NCBI GenBank assembly: GCA_951217055.1
Contig: OX578280.1
Location: forward strand, 58,986,633-59,050,632
From: Gerris lacustris
Taxonomy: Eukaryota > Arthropoda > Insecta > Hemiptera > Gerridae
DNA: 64,000 nt
Direction: 5' to 3'
Positions 1-11,934 of the stretch are shown here, piece by piece; position 1 is the stretch's first letter; every line of letters starts with the position of its first letter. The translations under genes were made by a program, and so were the position numbers. The notes beneath the pieces were generated by a model. The model saw nothing but the letters and a program-made list of their open reading frames with translations, ran no database searches and was not told where the DNA came from.

Positions 1-330
1 TTCAAGACACAGAGTTTTAGTGACGGGCATTTTTGTAAAATGGCCTTCAGTTTTATTTACACTGTCTTTAGTTTTAAACAAATACTAAAAGAGAAAATAA
101 TGAATAGTTTATGGATTAAAAACATAAAACAGTTTATGATAACTTTTTATAGCAGGCTGTAAAAAAAGGCAATAATATAAATGAACTCATTTTTTTTTTA
201 TAACTCAAGATAATAATATAATTCTTTATATAATCCATCATATGAATTTTATTACTATATACTAATATCTTGACTGTTAGCCTAGATGTTAAGAGAATAA
301 AATAAAAATTCACTATCTAAACATTTGCGG
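1..330. other. AT-rich non-coding DNA
   Basis: I see no coding frame, RNA gene or clear repeat; the sequence is simple A/T-rich intergenic or intronic DNA. Confidence 0.6.
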
Positions 331-720
331 CATCCCTGCTGCATTTCATTGTTTTGACATAAATACGTGTTTGGGCTGGGTGTCAGACGAAATTCCCCGT
401 CAAACGTGGAAATCTTGGTTATTTATATATATATTGTACTAGGAAGTTAGGAACTAACAGGAGGTAGCTTGGTTTACACTTTTTTGTACTGTATTTCACA
501 AATAGGAGCGTCAAAGTAAATATTTTTTAAATTTTATATAAAATGATATCAGAGCTCCTAGCGGAACAAAACAGAATTTTTTCAATTTCGGAAAACTACT
601 CTGCCTTTTGCAACAAAAACAAAGCAACCGTCTTTAGAGGGTGAGGGGTAAAGGTTGGCTAAACTGTTAAACTATTGGTTACATTGATTCAATGCCCAAA
701 ATCATAATCTATAATTAAAT
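331..720 (+). repeat. R4 dispersed repeat, copy 1
   Basis: This degenerate interspersed repeat shares an ordered set of blocks with the copy at 17160-17720 in the same orientation: a 'gggctgggtg..gacgaaatt' block, a 'ggaagttag..aacaggaggt' block followed by 'ttggtttac', then 'atcagagctcctagcgga'. Reverse-orientation copies lie at 2285 and 6506. It has no coding potential, and its class is unknown because I cannot see TIRs or a tail. Confidence 0.55.
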
Positions 721-2210
721 TTATTTTACCATGAAGTGGTGAAAATGTCCACTCTTTTCTTTTATATTTCTTATTGAAAAGAATGTGTCAATTTGAGTTC
801 AGTCATATCTACGACAGCGAATAAAATCATTTTAAATTAAAGGAACTTATTTCTTTGTAGTGCAGCACCTACATTATTTAAATTATAATACTTATTATGA
901 ACAAAAATACTCATTAAATCCTTAAGTATTTAATTTAAAAAAATAGCATTTAATTCTAGAGCTTTGAGTTGGTAATTAACGCACTTTTAGCGAGTTCATA
1001 ATACGTAATTCATTTAGGATATTTTTATACTCAGTTTCTAATATGGAGTAGGAACATGTAATTCCAACTTCTTATTAGTTATATCATCTGTGTTACTTAT
1101 ACAGCACTAATAATAAATAATAACATTCAAATTGCAAAAATGGTTGAGATTTTGTCATAAAAGTACCTAAAATTTCATAAATGTCCGAATGGGGTTTATC
1201 ACGTCATTAGTAATCATTTACTCACTTTAAAAATATCTGTTACACTTGCTTACTTATTCCTGGCCTCTTTTTCCTTGCGGTGTATCGTTTTCTGTCCGTG
1301 GCCATTAATATATTTTATCCAATTAATAACTATAGTATTGAGTTATTGCAGGGATGAGCAGTTTAAGGTAGGTAGTGTTGTTGACAGGAATATACAAAAG
1401 GGCAGTGATTGTGTAGTGCATTGTGAGAATTAGTAATATAATAACTATTTTTTTGTTCATTAGATATTTAAGTTAGTAAATGATCAACTAATATAATACG
1501 GTGATCAACTAAAAGGGTTTAAAACTAAGAGCGTTTAATTTATGTAGTTATATTAGTATGTATATGATCTGGCGCTACGCATCTCATACTTGTTTTATCA
1601 TATTATTTGTGGAAGAATAGTAGACGTACCTATTATGTAATTTTATCAAACTGATATTGACAAAAATAATTGATAAAATCATTAGATTGTGTCTGGATTC
1701 TGATTTGACCTTTATAGACTCAATTAAATTAATCAATGAGAATAATTATATTTCTGGAGAAAATATAAAATATTTGATTTTGTATTTAACTGGCAATTTC
1801 TTCAATGATTTTATAATGATTTTTAATTCAAACTACCATGAAATAATTTAAGTTAGTTACACTTAAATTTATTTAAGTCAATAGTTTAAAATGTAAATAA
1901 TCATATGCACTTATAAAATTATTGTTTGTTTCAAACAATGTACTGGTTATTCTCTTTCATATTTTACTTTATCTCACAGGCAGGATCTCTTATAGGTTGT
2001 CACATTAAATAACGGATACTCTAGCTACGGAATATAACGTAAAGGAACCTTGATAGGGCTTCATCGTTTGATGAAGAACTTTTGATTGGTGATTGTATTA
2101 GTCTGCAATCCGTGAATCCCTTGAATGATTTTACCTTCTTTCTCTTCCCTCTAATAGTTTGGAAATGTAATCCAGCAAATGTAAGGGCAGCAAATTATGA
2201 AACATTAAAC
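721..2210. other. AT-rich non-coding DNA
   Basis: There is no supportable gene. A pyrimidine-rich acceptor-like site ends at 1980 (ttatctcacag) and is followed by a ten-codon open stretch to a TAA; this is too short to call an exon. A 64-codon ORF at 1657-1851 is AT-rich with no recognisable motif. Confidence 0.5.
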
Positions 2211-2284
2211 ATTTTTAAAAAAAAAATTTTTTTTAAAAATTAAATAAAAAATTAATTTAATTAATTTAATTAATTAAATTAATT
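2211..2284. repeat. A/T palindromic low-complexity tract
   Basis: Runs of A, then T, then repeated ttaa/aatt units form self-complementary DNA of about 70 bp. It is likely a replication-slippage product or weak structural DNA; no gene is visible. Confidence 0.7.
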
Positions 2285-2640
2285 ATGAAACATTAATCTA
2301 TTTTGATAACCATTTGGTCCGCTAGGAGCTCTGATGTCATTTTATATCAAATTTAGAACTTCTATCGTCGAAATATAGTACTAAAATGAATATATAAGTG
2401 AGAACCAATCTACCTCCTATAATATTCTAATTCCTGACACGATATTTAAGATCGTCAAATTTGCATTCCGTTTATTGAAACTTCAGCCTATCGTCACAAT
2501 ATTTCTTTAAACGAAAACCTATCGACCTCCTGTAAATCCTAACTTCCTGGCATGATATTTAAAAGCATCACATAATTCGTGTCATTTTTTGCGTGATGGA
2601 AATTTCTTCTATCCCTCGGAGCTAAAACATATCCATGTTA
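2285..2640 (-). repeat. R4 dispersed repeat, copy 2 (reverse)
   Basis: It begins with the reverse complement of the 'gcggaccaaatggt' block, followed by 'ggagctctgat', 'accaatctacctcct' and 'cctaacttcctgg' blocks, which is the reverse order of the 17.2-kb copy. The relation was seen by direct comparison. No ORF. Confidence 0.6.
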
Positions 2641-2698
2641 AAAAAAATCTAGACTATTATGATTTGTATATTATTCCTATTACATATATACAACTAGA

Positions 2699-2934
2699 GG
2701 CACTTCTTTAGATTATTACTCCGCTTATAATAAAAACAGAAGGGAGTAACAATCTAAAGAATGTTACGAAGTGTTCTTCTTTAGACTGTTACTCCCTCTA
2801 TAAAAACAGAAGTGTGATATTCCTTTGTCTCAAATTACATTGGACTAAACATCCCTTTGTCTTAATAGTTATACTTTGTCAAATTCATTTATATTCTAAT
2901 AAGACATTGGGGAGTAACAATCTAAAGAAGTACC
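2699..2934 (+). mobile_element. R1 MITE, copy A
   Basis: This 236-bp non-autonomous TIR element has a left end GCACTTCTTTAGATTATTAC and a right end gggagtaacaatctaaagaagtacc. Unusually, the ~20-bp TIR core occurs four times in alternating orientation: a left hairpin pair at 2701-2762, a third copy near 2780, and the right end. The middle carries the family-specific 'gaagtgtgatattcctttgt' and 'catccctttgtcttaatag' blocks. A TSD is not clear. It presumably depends on a transposase elsewhere. Confidence 0.8.
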
Positions 2935-4795
2935 ACTATATTTCTAAGATATAACTTTAAAAGCTTTGCGTGCCTTTTTCTTTCTACTTCACAGTATTTT
3001 TTTTTTTTTGATATAAAAATACATTTTGTATTTTGTTTTTATGTTGGTGAATATGCTTTGGTTGTTAATAGATATTAAAATAGAAATTATCAACATGGTA
3101 GATCAGAGAGTAAATTTGTTTTTTCTTATTTTTGTTTTTCATCTAAATGAATATTTAAGATTTAAGCGGGTAGAAAAAACCACGATGTCTGTGGGTGGGT
3201 TATGGTTGTTAGTACGTGATGTCTAATTTGTTTCTGTTTCTAGTGTTTCTATTCTATGTTTATAGGTTTGTATACATATAAATACAAGTAGGCAGTGTCT
3301 GGGGTCTAATGTCAATATGGCGCCTCGTGTATAATTAGTGGTATTTAGCTTGATTCTTATACCCACACTATGTACGTTAAATGTGTTCCTCTTATCCATT
3401 CATTATTCCATCATAAACTAGCTTTTAAAAAGATGTTTAAGAATGAAACATGTTTTTTCTTGTTTTTGTACTCTTAACTAGCCCAATTCATCTCGCGTCA
3501 ACATTACTTTAGTTATTTCCTACTATATTTTAGATACATTTATATTTCTTGACTTGTAACGCGAGTTAAAAATACGGTTTCTTGAAGTGAATAAATTTCA
3601 ACATTTGCGAGCTTATCATATGTTTTATATTTTTACAATATGCAATGTATTATAGTACAGTATAATAATTCGTCCCCCTTATGCCAGAACCATATGAATG
3701 TGGCCAGAACCAAATTCCACATTGTTGGGAGATGGCGTTTTAAAGTTTATGATCCATATTCAGCATTCTATTCCATTATTCAGCTATTCTATTTTGATTT
3801 TCTTTTTATATGTACAGCAACATGGTATGAGGCTTATTAGTCACTAATTGTTTTTTGACCCTAGCATTCCCCCCTCTTCCTGAAAATGCACATATTATAT
3901 TGTTTCAGTATTTCACATTCATCAACTTGCCATAGCCCAATAACAGCTGATACAATGCAGGCACGTATAAGGGGCATAAGGGGGAAGAATTATGTTTTTA
4001 AATTTCTTTTCGCCTGAACGGGATCGGTCGCAATAAGGCGAAGGCGCCACTTAACTTATTTACCAACGCTGTCATTAACAAACCCCTTATCTGTAGGAAT
4101 TGAATTTAGAAAATTCTTGATGATAATCTCAGGTAGATAGTCATAAGGGTAGGTTCATAGCTAGCAGATCCGGGCGCGTATCCGGTTATATTCGTTGGTT
4201 TCTCCCTCGCCGTTCAGTCAGGTGACTGATTATAAACCAAACAAAGCCCATTCATTTGTTAATCTACTGTTGTGAAGGGTTAAATTCCGTCGTTGAAGGT
4301 TTTCTTGTGATTTAACATTTAACTTTTTAAACAATTCAATTTACTCTGATGTTCATGGTTATTCTTTTATTAAATTCTATGCATCAAACTTCATTTCAAT
4401 GCAAGTAAATGCATTGACAGTATTACGTTTAAGTTATGATCTTTCACTGATTTCTTTGATTCTTTTGATTGATTTCTTTAGAAGACATCTTTAAAACATT
4501 TTCGTTTTTCTTTTAATGCGAGGGGTAGAATAATATATAATTTAAATCAGCTTGAAAAAAATACAAAACTAGAATAAAAAAATAATTTTGCACAAAAAAA
4601 CGCAAAGATTCTCTCCGTTGGAGTTTGAGGAGCAAAGTAGGAAACGAACAAAACAGTTATCGATATTAAATGTAATAATTATTAAAATAAAATACTAATT
4701 AGGTACTTTTTTAAATTGAAATAATGTATTCAATCAGAAAACAAAAAATAAGAATTTCACCCAAAGTCGTAGTATAAAATTAGAAGAGGGCTTGA
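2935..4795. other. AT-rich non-coding DNA
   Basis: There is no convincing gene. Two 66-codon ORFs (3026-3226 and 3640-3840) lack motifs, and their composition is that of random AT-rich frames. A slightly GC-richer patch lies at 4010-4210, without coding signature. Confidence 0.5.
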
Positions 4796-4802
4796 AGTTG
4801 AA

Positions 4803-5152
4803 GGTTTCAGTCAGGTTTTAAAGCTGCTCCGCAAAAAAGTTTCTTTGGAACTAAATTTTGGCGTATCCGCTATAAGAAGGCCATAAATGAATCCGTACAC
4901 GCTGAGCTCCGCTGTGAAGGGTTTCAGTTAGGTTTTAAAGCGGCTCCGCAAAAAAGTTTCTTTCGAACCAACTTTTTGCGTATCCGATATAAGAAGGCCG
5001 TAGACGAATCCGTACACGCTGAGCTCCGCTTTGAAGGGTTTTAGTCAGGTTTTAAAGCGGCTCCGCAAAAAAGTTTCTTTGGAACTAAATTTTTGCGTAT
5101 CCGCTATAAGCAGGCCATAGATGAATCCGTACGCGCGGAACTCCGCTAGCTC
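4803..5152 (+). repeat. 117-bp tandem repeat, three copies, frame-preserving
   Basis: Three adjacent ~117-bp units start near 4803, 4919 and 5036, each containing 'ggttttaaagcggctccgcaa'-type and 'gaatccgtacacgctgag'-type blocks. The period equals 39 codons. One + frame reads through all units as a repeated peptide (GFKAAPQKSFF...RIRYKKAI...ESVHAELR), interrupted only by a TAG where the equivalent codon in the previous junction is CAG, and by a TAG ending unit 3. The block is GC-richer than its surroundings. It could be a relic exon with repeats or a non-coding minisatellite; no known domain is recognised. Confidence 0.7.
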
Positions 5153-5155
5153 TCC

Positions 5156-6505
5156 ACCTTTAAAGAGAACATTGACAGATCTATCTATACGGATATTGCT
5201 TTGAGTTCTGACAAATCTGAATAACATTTTTTGAAAAATAACCACTAGCAAACTTTTACCTTTCTGTAAATCTATTCGTCTGCTTTGTGAATATATTATT
5301 CTACATCAAGGAATGATCTTTTTTTTTGTCTCAGATTTTTACATTAAAAAAAGCACACCAGATTTGTACATTTAAGATACGAATGCGGTTTCGATGTTTG
5401 AACAATTCGATAAATAAATGGCATTCATCCTTTTATCGTAAACCTTTAATTTTCGTAACATTTATACTTTTCATTTGATTTTTTTGATTTTATTTGTAAC
5501 ACAAAGCTCGTGGATTCTTAGAATCCTTCCTTAGTTTCTTAAAGGTCCATTCCAAAGCATGGATGAAGAAAATAACCGTCATGACTGATAGTAAAGAACG
5601 TTAAGATTCCGAAGAATGTGGTCCAGAATGGTCCGTATTAACAAGTGTGTCCAGATATTTCAAGGTCTATAGACAAACGTGCCTACACGACAATTCCCCC
5701 CCTCCCCCCTCCCATACAGTTCCTTATTCTTAATCGATTGTACCAAAAAAAAAAAAATAATAAAAAAATAATAATAGTAAATAAATGAAAAAAGTAGTAA
5801 AAAAGTAATTTTATAAATTGTATGCATTGGTGAAATGATACCTAATTTCGGTATTAAATTGTGGCTTTACTATCATCAGAATTATTTGAAATACAAATTT
5901 TGTATCCATATTTTAAATACCATCATCAACTTGATGATGTTGAACTAGGTTTGTTTTCTAGTGAGTAAAAATAATGTTCATCATTTATTCCAAAAACCTT
6001 TTATAATACATGTTATACAATAAACAACTCAGCAACCACATCATACAACATTTCAATAATTAAAAGTTAAGTTACGTGTGTTTGGCACTCACGTTTCAGT
6101 TTCGATTGATGCCAAAATTGTGTTGTTGTTTTTAAAAAAACAAAAACATAATACATAAGAAAAAGAAAATACTTTTTTTTACTTTAAAAAAAAGTATCGT
6201 TTTCACCAAAAAATTTTTTTTTTCTAGATTTCAACGGAATTATCCGTTTTAGGTGTTTTTAAGACCTCCTGAGTGGTTTTCAGCATTACGTATGTATGTG
6301 TGTTATCATCGTAGCGCCCAAGGTATTCAACCTAGAAAGTTGAAACTTGGCAGAAAAATCAGTCCTAACCTGTAGTTGTGCCACCCGGAAAATCAACTTT
6401 TTCCGCCATCTTGAACCCTGTTTTCTGAGTCAGCAAAAATTAAAGAAAATCGTAATAAATCGAAAATGGTCCAGATTATTTTTTATAAAATTAAAAAATA
6501 TTTAC
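5156..6505. other. AT-rich non-coding DNA
   Basis: It includes a C-rich tract at 5694-5710 and an A-rich tract at 5745-5800. No gene or structured repeat is recognised. Confidence 0.5.
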
Positions 6506-6660
6506 ATCAGCGCTCTTATTGGCGAAATATAGTACTAAAGAAAGTGAAAACCGAGATAGCTCCTGTTAGATCTTAACTTCCTGGTACTATATTTTAGAGA
6601 GTCTCATTTGTCATGTCGTTTTTTTTGTCCCCCAGCCCAAAACATCCTTGTTAAAAAATG
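6506..6660 (-). repeat. R4 dispersed repeat fragment (reverse)
   Basis: It contains the 'cgaaatatagtactaaag', 'ttaacttcctgg' and 'tttttgtcccccagcccaaaac' blocks shared with 2285-2640 and 47745-47935. It is truncated and non-coding. Confidence 0.55.
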
Positions 6661-8107
6661 TAAGTATAGTAAAAAGAAAACTGCAAACAATATCCTCAAA
6701 GTTTATAAACCATGAATATTGTTGTAAGGATTAATTCTTACGAAAATCGCTTATAAATTTAAAAATGCTTTATAGATCGTAATTAACTTTATGATTAATA
6801 CAGTTTAATTGATAATAGTATGCGTTTACTGGTGGCTCCATAACTCATTGAATTATACTACTATTTTACCTCAAGGTAGATGCATTCTTTTGAAGTCTTC
6901 ATAACTCTGTTACTTTTATGTAGACTATGATTATCTTGGAGAGTTTTATTTAAAGGGTTAACGAACTTCGTGAGAATAAATCTTTTTATCCTGTCAGTGA
7001 GATTCTCAACGTTCTTTAAGATCGTGATAATTTCCAAAGGTTCGTTCATATTGAATTACTGTGAGTTGTAGTGAAGTCGCTGTGCCCCCAGGTGTTTACC
7101 AGTTCTTTTAGCATCATTCAAGGACGTTTGAAGACGTTGAGGAAATCCCAACAGGTATAAGGATTGGCTCAAGAGCTTTTTTATTAATACGTCTGAAGTA
7201 AATCTGGGTTCGTGCTGGTCTGACCACAGCACATTAACGTTACTTTTTTCCTCTGTGATGATTGTCTGTCGTGCTATTGCTAACCATCTTTCAAGTGTAT
7301 TTAGTTCTTCGAATCAACTTCTTTCCTTTCCGTTTGTTTCTTCTTTTGGTCTCTCTGTTTTTTTAAAAACTGGACTGGTCTTAACACTTATTTGACTTGG
7401 GGAATCCCCCAGATTATAATTCCATAACATACCTGAAGGACCTTATTCCTTAATTAAACAATTTTTTAATAAAAGAACTAGCAACACATGTAATTTATGA
7501 ATATAGAAGTACCTATTTCATTTTTATAAATTTCTCAGAAAATATATTGTGATTTTGATCATTTCAAGCGATTAATGTTTTTAATATTTTAATTTATATG
7601 TCTTGCAAAACTTTCTTAATAATTTAACTAATCTTCAAAAGCAGGTTTTATTAACAAGAAAAAAAGATATGTGCGCTTGTTTTTAATTTTTTGAAATTAT
7701 TGGTAAATGAGGACAAAAAATACCAATTATATGAACATATACTAAACGAATTGACGAATTAAATAAGGCATTTTGTCTACTTAAATCAATTATTTTTAAA
7801 AATAATGAAATTTTAAAATTAGCATGAAAGGCATTAGACATATAAAACATACATTGAAAACACTGATTGAAGAAGCTCAAAATAAGCAAAGTGGCCTTGA
7901 GGAAACGGGTTTCATTGATGGTTTGATTAGTCATTTCCTTCAAGTCATTCTATGTCTAACAAGTTTTATACACTATTCTGATATTCTATTCTGTCCCACT
8001 GCCACACTTAAAGGGAAGTAGGTTTTTACTTAAAAACGTATGTTAAGAATCGTACATTCTTCCTATTTATTCCCCAGGAAAACAAAAAATGCATAATTTT
8101 TTCAGTT
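6661..8107. other. AT-rich non-coding DNA
   Basis: Overlapping opposite-strand ORFs at 7683-7943 (-) and 7824-8021 (+) are both free of stops for 65-86 codons, but neither has splice signals, a domain or flanking exons. The + reading near 7860-7935 is mildly protein-like (EEAQNKQSGLEETGFIDGL), which I treat as chance. Confidence 0.4.
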
Positions 8108-8280
8108 CTAAATTAGCAAATGTATGATGATGGTGATGTAAAACTTTAATTTACAATACTTTAGATCTGTACTTTAATTTACAATTAAAGTACAGATCTA
8201 AAGAAATGTAAATTATAACCGCCCATACATTTTAATACTTTAATTTACAATTAAAGTACATATTAAGGGTGGTTATAACA
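8108..8280. repeat. Nested hairpin cluster with a 21-bp perfect stem
   Basis: CTTTAGATCTGTACTTTAATT at 8159-8179 pairs perfectly with 8183-8203 across a 3-base loop. A second, shorter foldback of the same core (actttaatt/aattaaagt) sits at 8232-8254. It is flanked by an imperfect outer pair, 'ttataaccgccc' near 8214 and 'gggtggttataa' near 8267. This is a small fold-back element or the remnant of a MITE. Confidence 0.75.
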
Positions 8281-9194
8281 GGAATATAGGACTGAATAAA
8301 ATACAAATTTATTCGCGTGGTAAAACATTAAAATATCTAGCTTAAAATAAAGCTACCTTTACTGCGATCGCAGATTAAAATATTGCATGCTTCTAATCTA
8401 CTATCAAATATAAAAACAAGTGAATGGAATTCGTGTCGTTGTTTTCAGTTCTCCTTAACTCTAAAAGTAATGATAAATCCATAATCAATAATTATTCACA
8501 ATACATAATATAATTACCAGCCATTCCTGTGGCCAAATAATCTAATATCACCTTTCTATACGGAGGTTTATTTCTTTGTTTAAATAAATCATAGTTACTT
8601 TGAAAAAATCTCGGTTGAAATCAATTACAAACTTGAAATTAACCTTAAAAAAGTCCAGTCATGCGCCATGACTTAATGAGAGAATTTTCAAAGAAATCTG
8701 TGTATTTATTGGCTTATGATAATATAGGAAAATTTTGGTTTAGAATTTGGATGGGTGAAAAATAAAAAATTTGGTGCACCTTCAAGATGCATGTCGTTGG
8801 AAAGCTCTTTAAGAGTACAGTAATTGTTGTTATGTACACTTTTGTCATATGTTCATATAAGAGGGGGGTAAAATGGAAAACACGTTATTATGCTATTTTT
8901 GACCTTAAATTGTCAAAATTTGAACCCTAAATAAACTCCAAACATTTCTGGCCATCGACCTCATCCTTTCTTTTGATATTATTGACATTTTAAAATTTGT
9001 TTGAAATTTTTAAGTTCATCCTAGCGTAAGATATCGTCTGGAGTGACACATACATAAAAAAGTGTTAAATTTAAGGAATCGATTAAGAATGGTTTAAAAC
9101 GGATTTACATGGAGAAAATTTTCAAAAATTCGCAATACAAAAATTTTGATGCCATTGCAATAGCTTAATTATCTTCGAAAATTCGCTAAAAATC
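8281..9194. other. AT-rich non-coding DNA
   Basis: No supportable gene, RNA or repeat was recognised. Confidence 0.5.
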
Positions 9195-9402
9195 AGCCAT
9201 TGTTTACAATCAAAATTAGTCATTGTTTACAATCAAAATCAGTCATAGTTTACAATCAAAATCAGCCATTGTTTACAATCAAAATCAGCCATTGTTTACA
9301 ATCAAAATCAGCCATTGTTTACAATCAAAATCAGCCATTGTTTACAATCAAAATCAGCCATTGTTTACAATCAAAATTAGTCATTGTTTATACAATCCAT
9401 AG
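9195..9402 (+). repeat. 23-bp minisatellite, about nine copies
   Basis: The unit is agccattgtttacaatcaaaatc with few substitutions (agtcatt.., catag..). Because 23 is not a multiple of 3 but the unit lacks stops, a 75-codon ORF runs through it; I treat that ORF as an artefact. Confidence 0.9.
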
Positions 9403-9655
9403 CAGGTTCAAATTCAATAATACCTAAGAAACTATGAAATTAGCACATTTCTATGATCGTAAAACATATTATTTAGATAAAACGTATGGAATGTTTTAAA
9501 ACAGTGCTATTTAAAATTTAAACTGATCGGGTGATGGAAATTATAATATAGATTATAAACTATACTGGTTTAAGTTTTTATTATTTTGTGAGATTAAAAT
9601 AATAATATTAATCATTTATGATATAAATTATAGACACGAAATGACAAAAGTCATC

Positions 9656-9731
9656 TTTTAAGCTTAGTCTTCACTGTTGCGCGCTTTTGTTGAATAGCAA
9701 CATTTTGTCCCAATGTGGACTAAGCTTAAAA
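9656..9731. mobile_element. 76-bp hairpin element (tiny MITE)
   Basis: The perfect 14-bp terminal inverted repeats TTTTAAGCTTAGTC (9656-9669) and GACTAAGCTTAAAA (9718-9731) enclose an inner TGTTGC/GCAACA pair. The size and structure fit a minimal MITE or a foldback; no target duplication could be defined. Confidence 0.55.
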
Positions 9732-11160
9732 CAATTAAGGTACTTTTTAGTCGAAACTGGTCAATAGTCTGGTTATTGTAGCATCGTCACATTTTTGGGT
9801 ATACGTACAAAAGGGTGGGTCGAAAAAAAAAATTGGAAATCTAAAAACATGTAGTGATAAAAACTTGTTACTTTGCTAGAAACTAGAAACAAAAGATCCC
9901 AAAAGTTGGGCTCATTTGAACAACTGCTAGGTCACTCCCCGTCGCTTTGAAATTTGATGTATGTGAAATTCTTATAAAATAGCCATGTTCTGGCACTTCG
10001 TATTATTTTTTGATGTTAAAATATATTATGAGTGTAGTTTCACTGTTAAATACATTTTATAGACAGTGCTTGTGGAAACTACATAGCTTAAATAATTAAG
10101 TTGTTTAGTTTAACCGGTAAGTGATGACTGATGACATACGAGTATATAATTTTTTCGAAAAAATTAGCAAAAAGAAAAAACATTCCGCCGGAGCTACATG
10201 CCTAGTAGGTAATAGAAACATAATGTTTTCTTCATTTTTAGTATATTTCATATGTATAGCTTATAAAAACAAATCTAAAAATTTAATTGCAATTGTGATA
10301 TTAGTATTTTTTATGAAATTACATATATAGTCATTAAGTGGAATCAAGCAGTACGTATTAGAATGCCTCAATGCTAAACCAATACCATTTTACTTACTAT
10401 TTTTATTTTATATAGAAAAACTAATAACATGTTTTGTTACTAATAATTTAAAAGAGTGTATATTATATGGGAGGTTTAACCTCCCATTTCCCATACATTT
10501 AATGGCTAAATGTTCGCGGCGTTTTTTTTTGTGACCGTTTTTGGTCGAAAATTAAGTATTGACTATACTTATGTCTTATGATTAATTTTACTTGACCAGT
10601 TTACAGTTAACGACAATTTGAACTCTGGAAGTCTGTCAGTATGACCACTATATGGAATTAGTATGTATAGCTTTAAGCTATTGGTTATTGATTAGGTAGA
10701 TATACTAAAACTGAAAATACTTTGACCAAAGAAAGCGTGATTGAAAGTCGAAACGTGACTTTTCCTACTCTTGCTACTAAGTGGAATTCTCATCGCTGAT
10801 AAGCGTTAGATATTGTTTCAGCAGTAACGAGACAATATAAGATAACATGTGCACCAAGGCATGTGAGCAGTACCTACTAATCTTTATGAATATTAATAAA
10901 AAAATTTCTTAGATGTTAAAACTGAAAACATATTATTATGTAATAACGGTCTAAGATTAATTAATAGTAATTCTAGTAAACGGAGGAGGAAAGTAACAAG
11001 TTTGTTTTTATATCAGTTCAATCAATAATCAACACGACGCCAAAAAAATATTTATAGTCTTAAAATCAGTATTTAAAAAGATATATTAATAAAGGAAATT
11101 ATCAGTGGTGATAGTTATTTCATAAATTTTAAATACCTTTGAAATATAATTGACCGAGCG
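9732..11160. other. AT-rich non-coding DNA
   Basis: There is no supportable gene. The 69-codon ORF at 10121-10330 has no motif. A short palindromic 'gggaggtttaacctccc' lies near 10470. Confidence 0.5.
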
Positions 11161-11164
11161 AAGC

Positions 11165-11330
11165 GAGGTCTATGATTTTACTTTTTCTTCCCTGGTCTTG
11201 CCCAGGTACTGGAACGTTTTGCATTTCGTTTGAAAATATTTGTTATACGCGCTTAAGACCAAACGCTTTGTTCGATTCTCTTCAAATTTGGCATGGATGT
11301 TCTTTAAAGTCATAAATAATGACTTATGAG
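11165..11330 (-). repeat. Degenerate repeat with 'caaatttggcatggatgttc' module
   Basis: This fragment carries, in reverse, the same 'GAACAT..CATGCCAAATTTGA' core that occurs in R2, R3 and the 57.9-kb repeat. The 80-codon minus ORF across it is repeat-derived. Confidence 0.4.
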
Positions 11331-11478
11331 TTTTATATTTAATGGATTTCATTTTATATTTTTTATTAAAAAAATAAAATAAAACAATTTTTTTTTTTTG
11401 TTTATCTTGCAATTTGGCGTGAATATTTCATCAAGTCTGGAAAATAAATATCTAAAGTTGTTTTTATGTATATATTTT

Positions 11479-11608
11479 GCTTCCGAGCTTACCGAAGGTA
11501 ACGGAAGCATTGTGTTCACTTTTGAGAATGAAAAACTTTTATGCCTCCGATTTTAAAAATTCCAAGACAGAAATCCGTTTCAGACATCAGGGAACATTTT
11601 TGGTCTCG

Positions 11609-11656
<48 letters not shown>

Positions 11657-11905
11657 GGTCTGTGTGTCCGCGAATTATGAAACGTGCGACGAAAACTTGA
11701 GTAAATGTCAACCGATTTTGATGAAATTTGGTAGACATGTTCATTTTACCAATCCCCAGGACGAGTTCGTTGGACAACGTTATCCGTCCAAGCGTTCACG
11801 AGCAACGCTCGCGTAAACGTGAACTTCAAATTTAAAATTGGAATTTTAGGTTGGGAAAAAATCTAACTTCATCTATTCAATGAGACAAACATTTTTCATT
11901 TGCTT
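11479..11905 (+). repeat. R3 dispersed repeat, copy 1
   Basis: It starts with gcttccgagcttaccgaagg, continues through 'attgtgttcacttttgag', a (TCTG)n tract at 11611-11660 and a conserved block 'gaaatttggtagacatgttc', then 'caagcgttcacgagcaacgc', and ends in 'aatgagacaaacattttt'. It is co-linear with 22201-22640. Two overlapping ORFs cross it and share the peptide KFGRHVHFTN..DEFVGQRYP with the other copies. I regard these as inherited repeat sequence, not a proven protein. Confidence 0.75.
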
Positions 11906-11934
11906 AAAAAATGTTTAGAATTACCATAAAATAA

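Noticed and set aside
1981..2011. Short terminal exon after ttatctcacag
   Set aside because: Only ten codons and no supporting context.
9200..9427. 23-bp repeats as a possible CRISPR-like array
   Set aside because: Units are directly adjacent with no unique spacers, and the context is animal DNA; a plain minisatellite.
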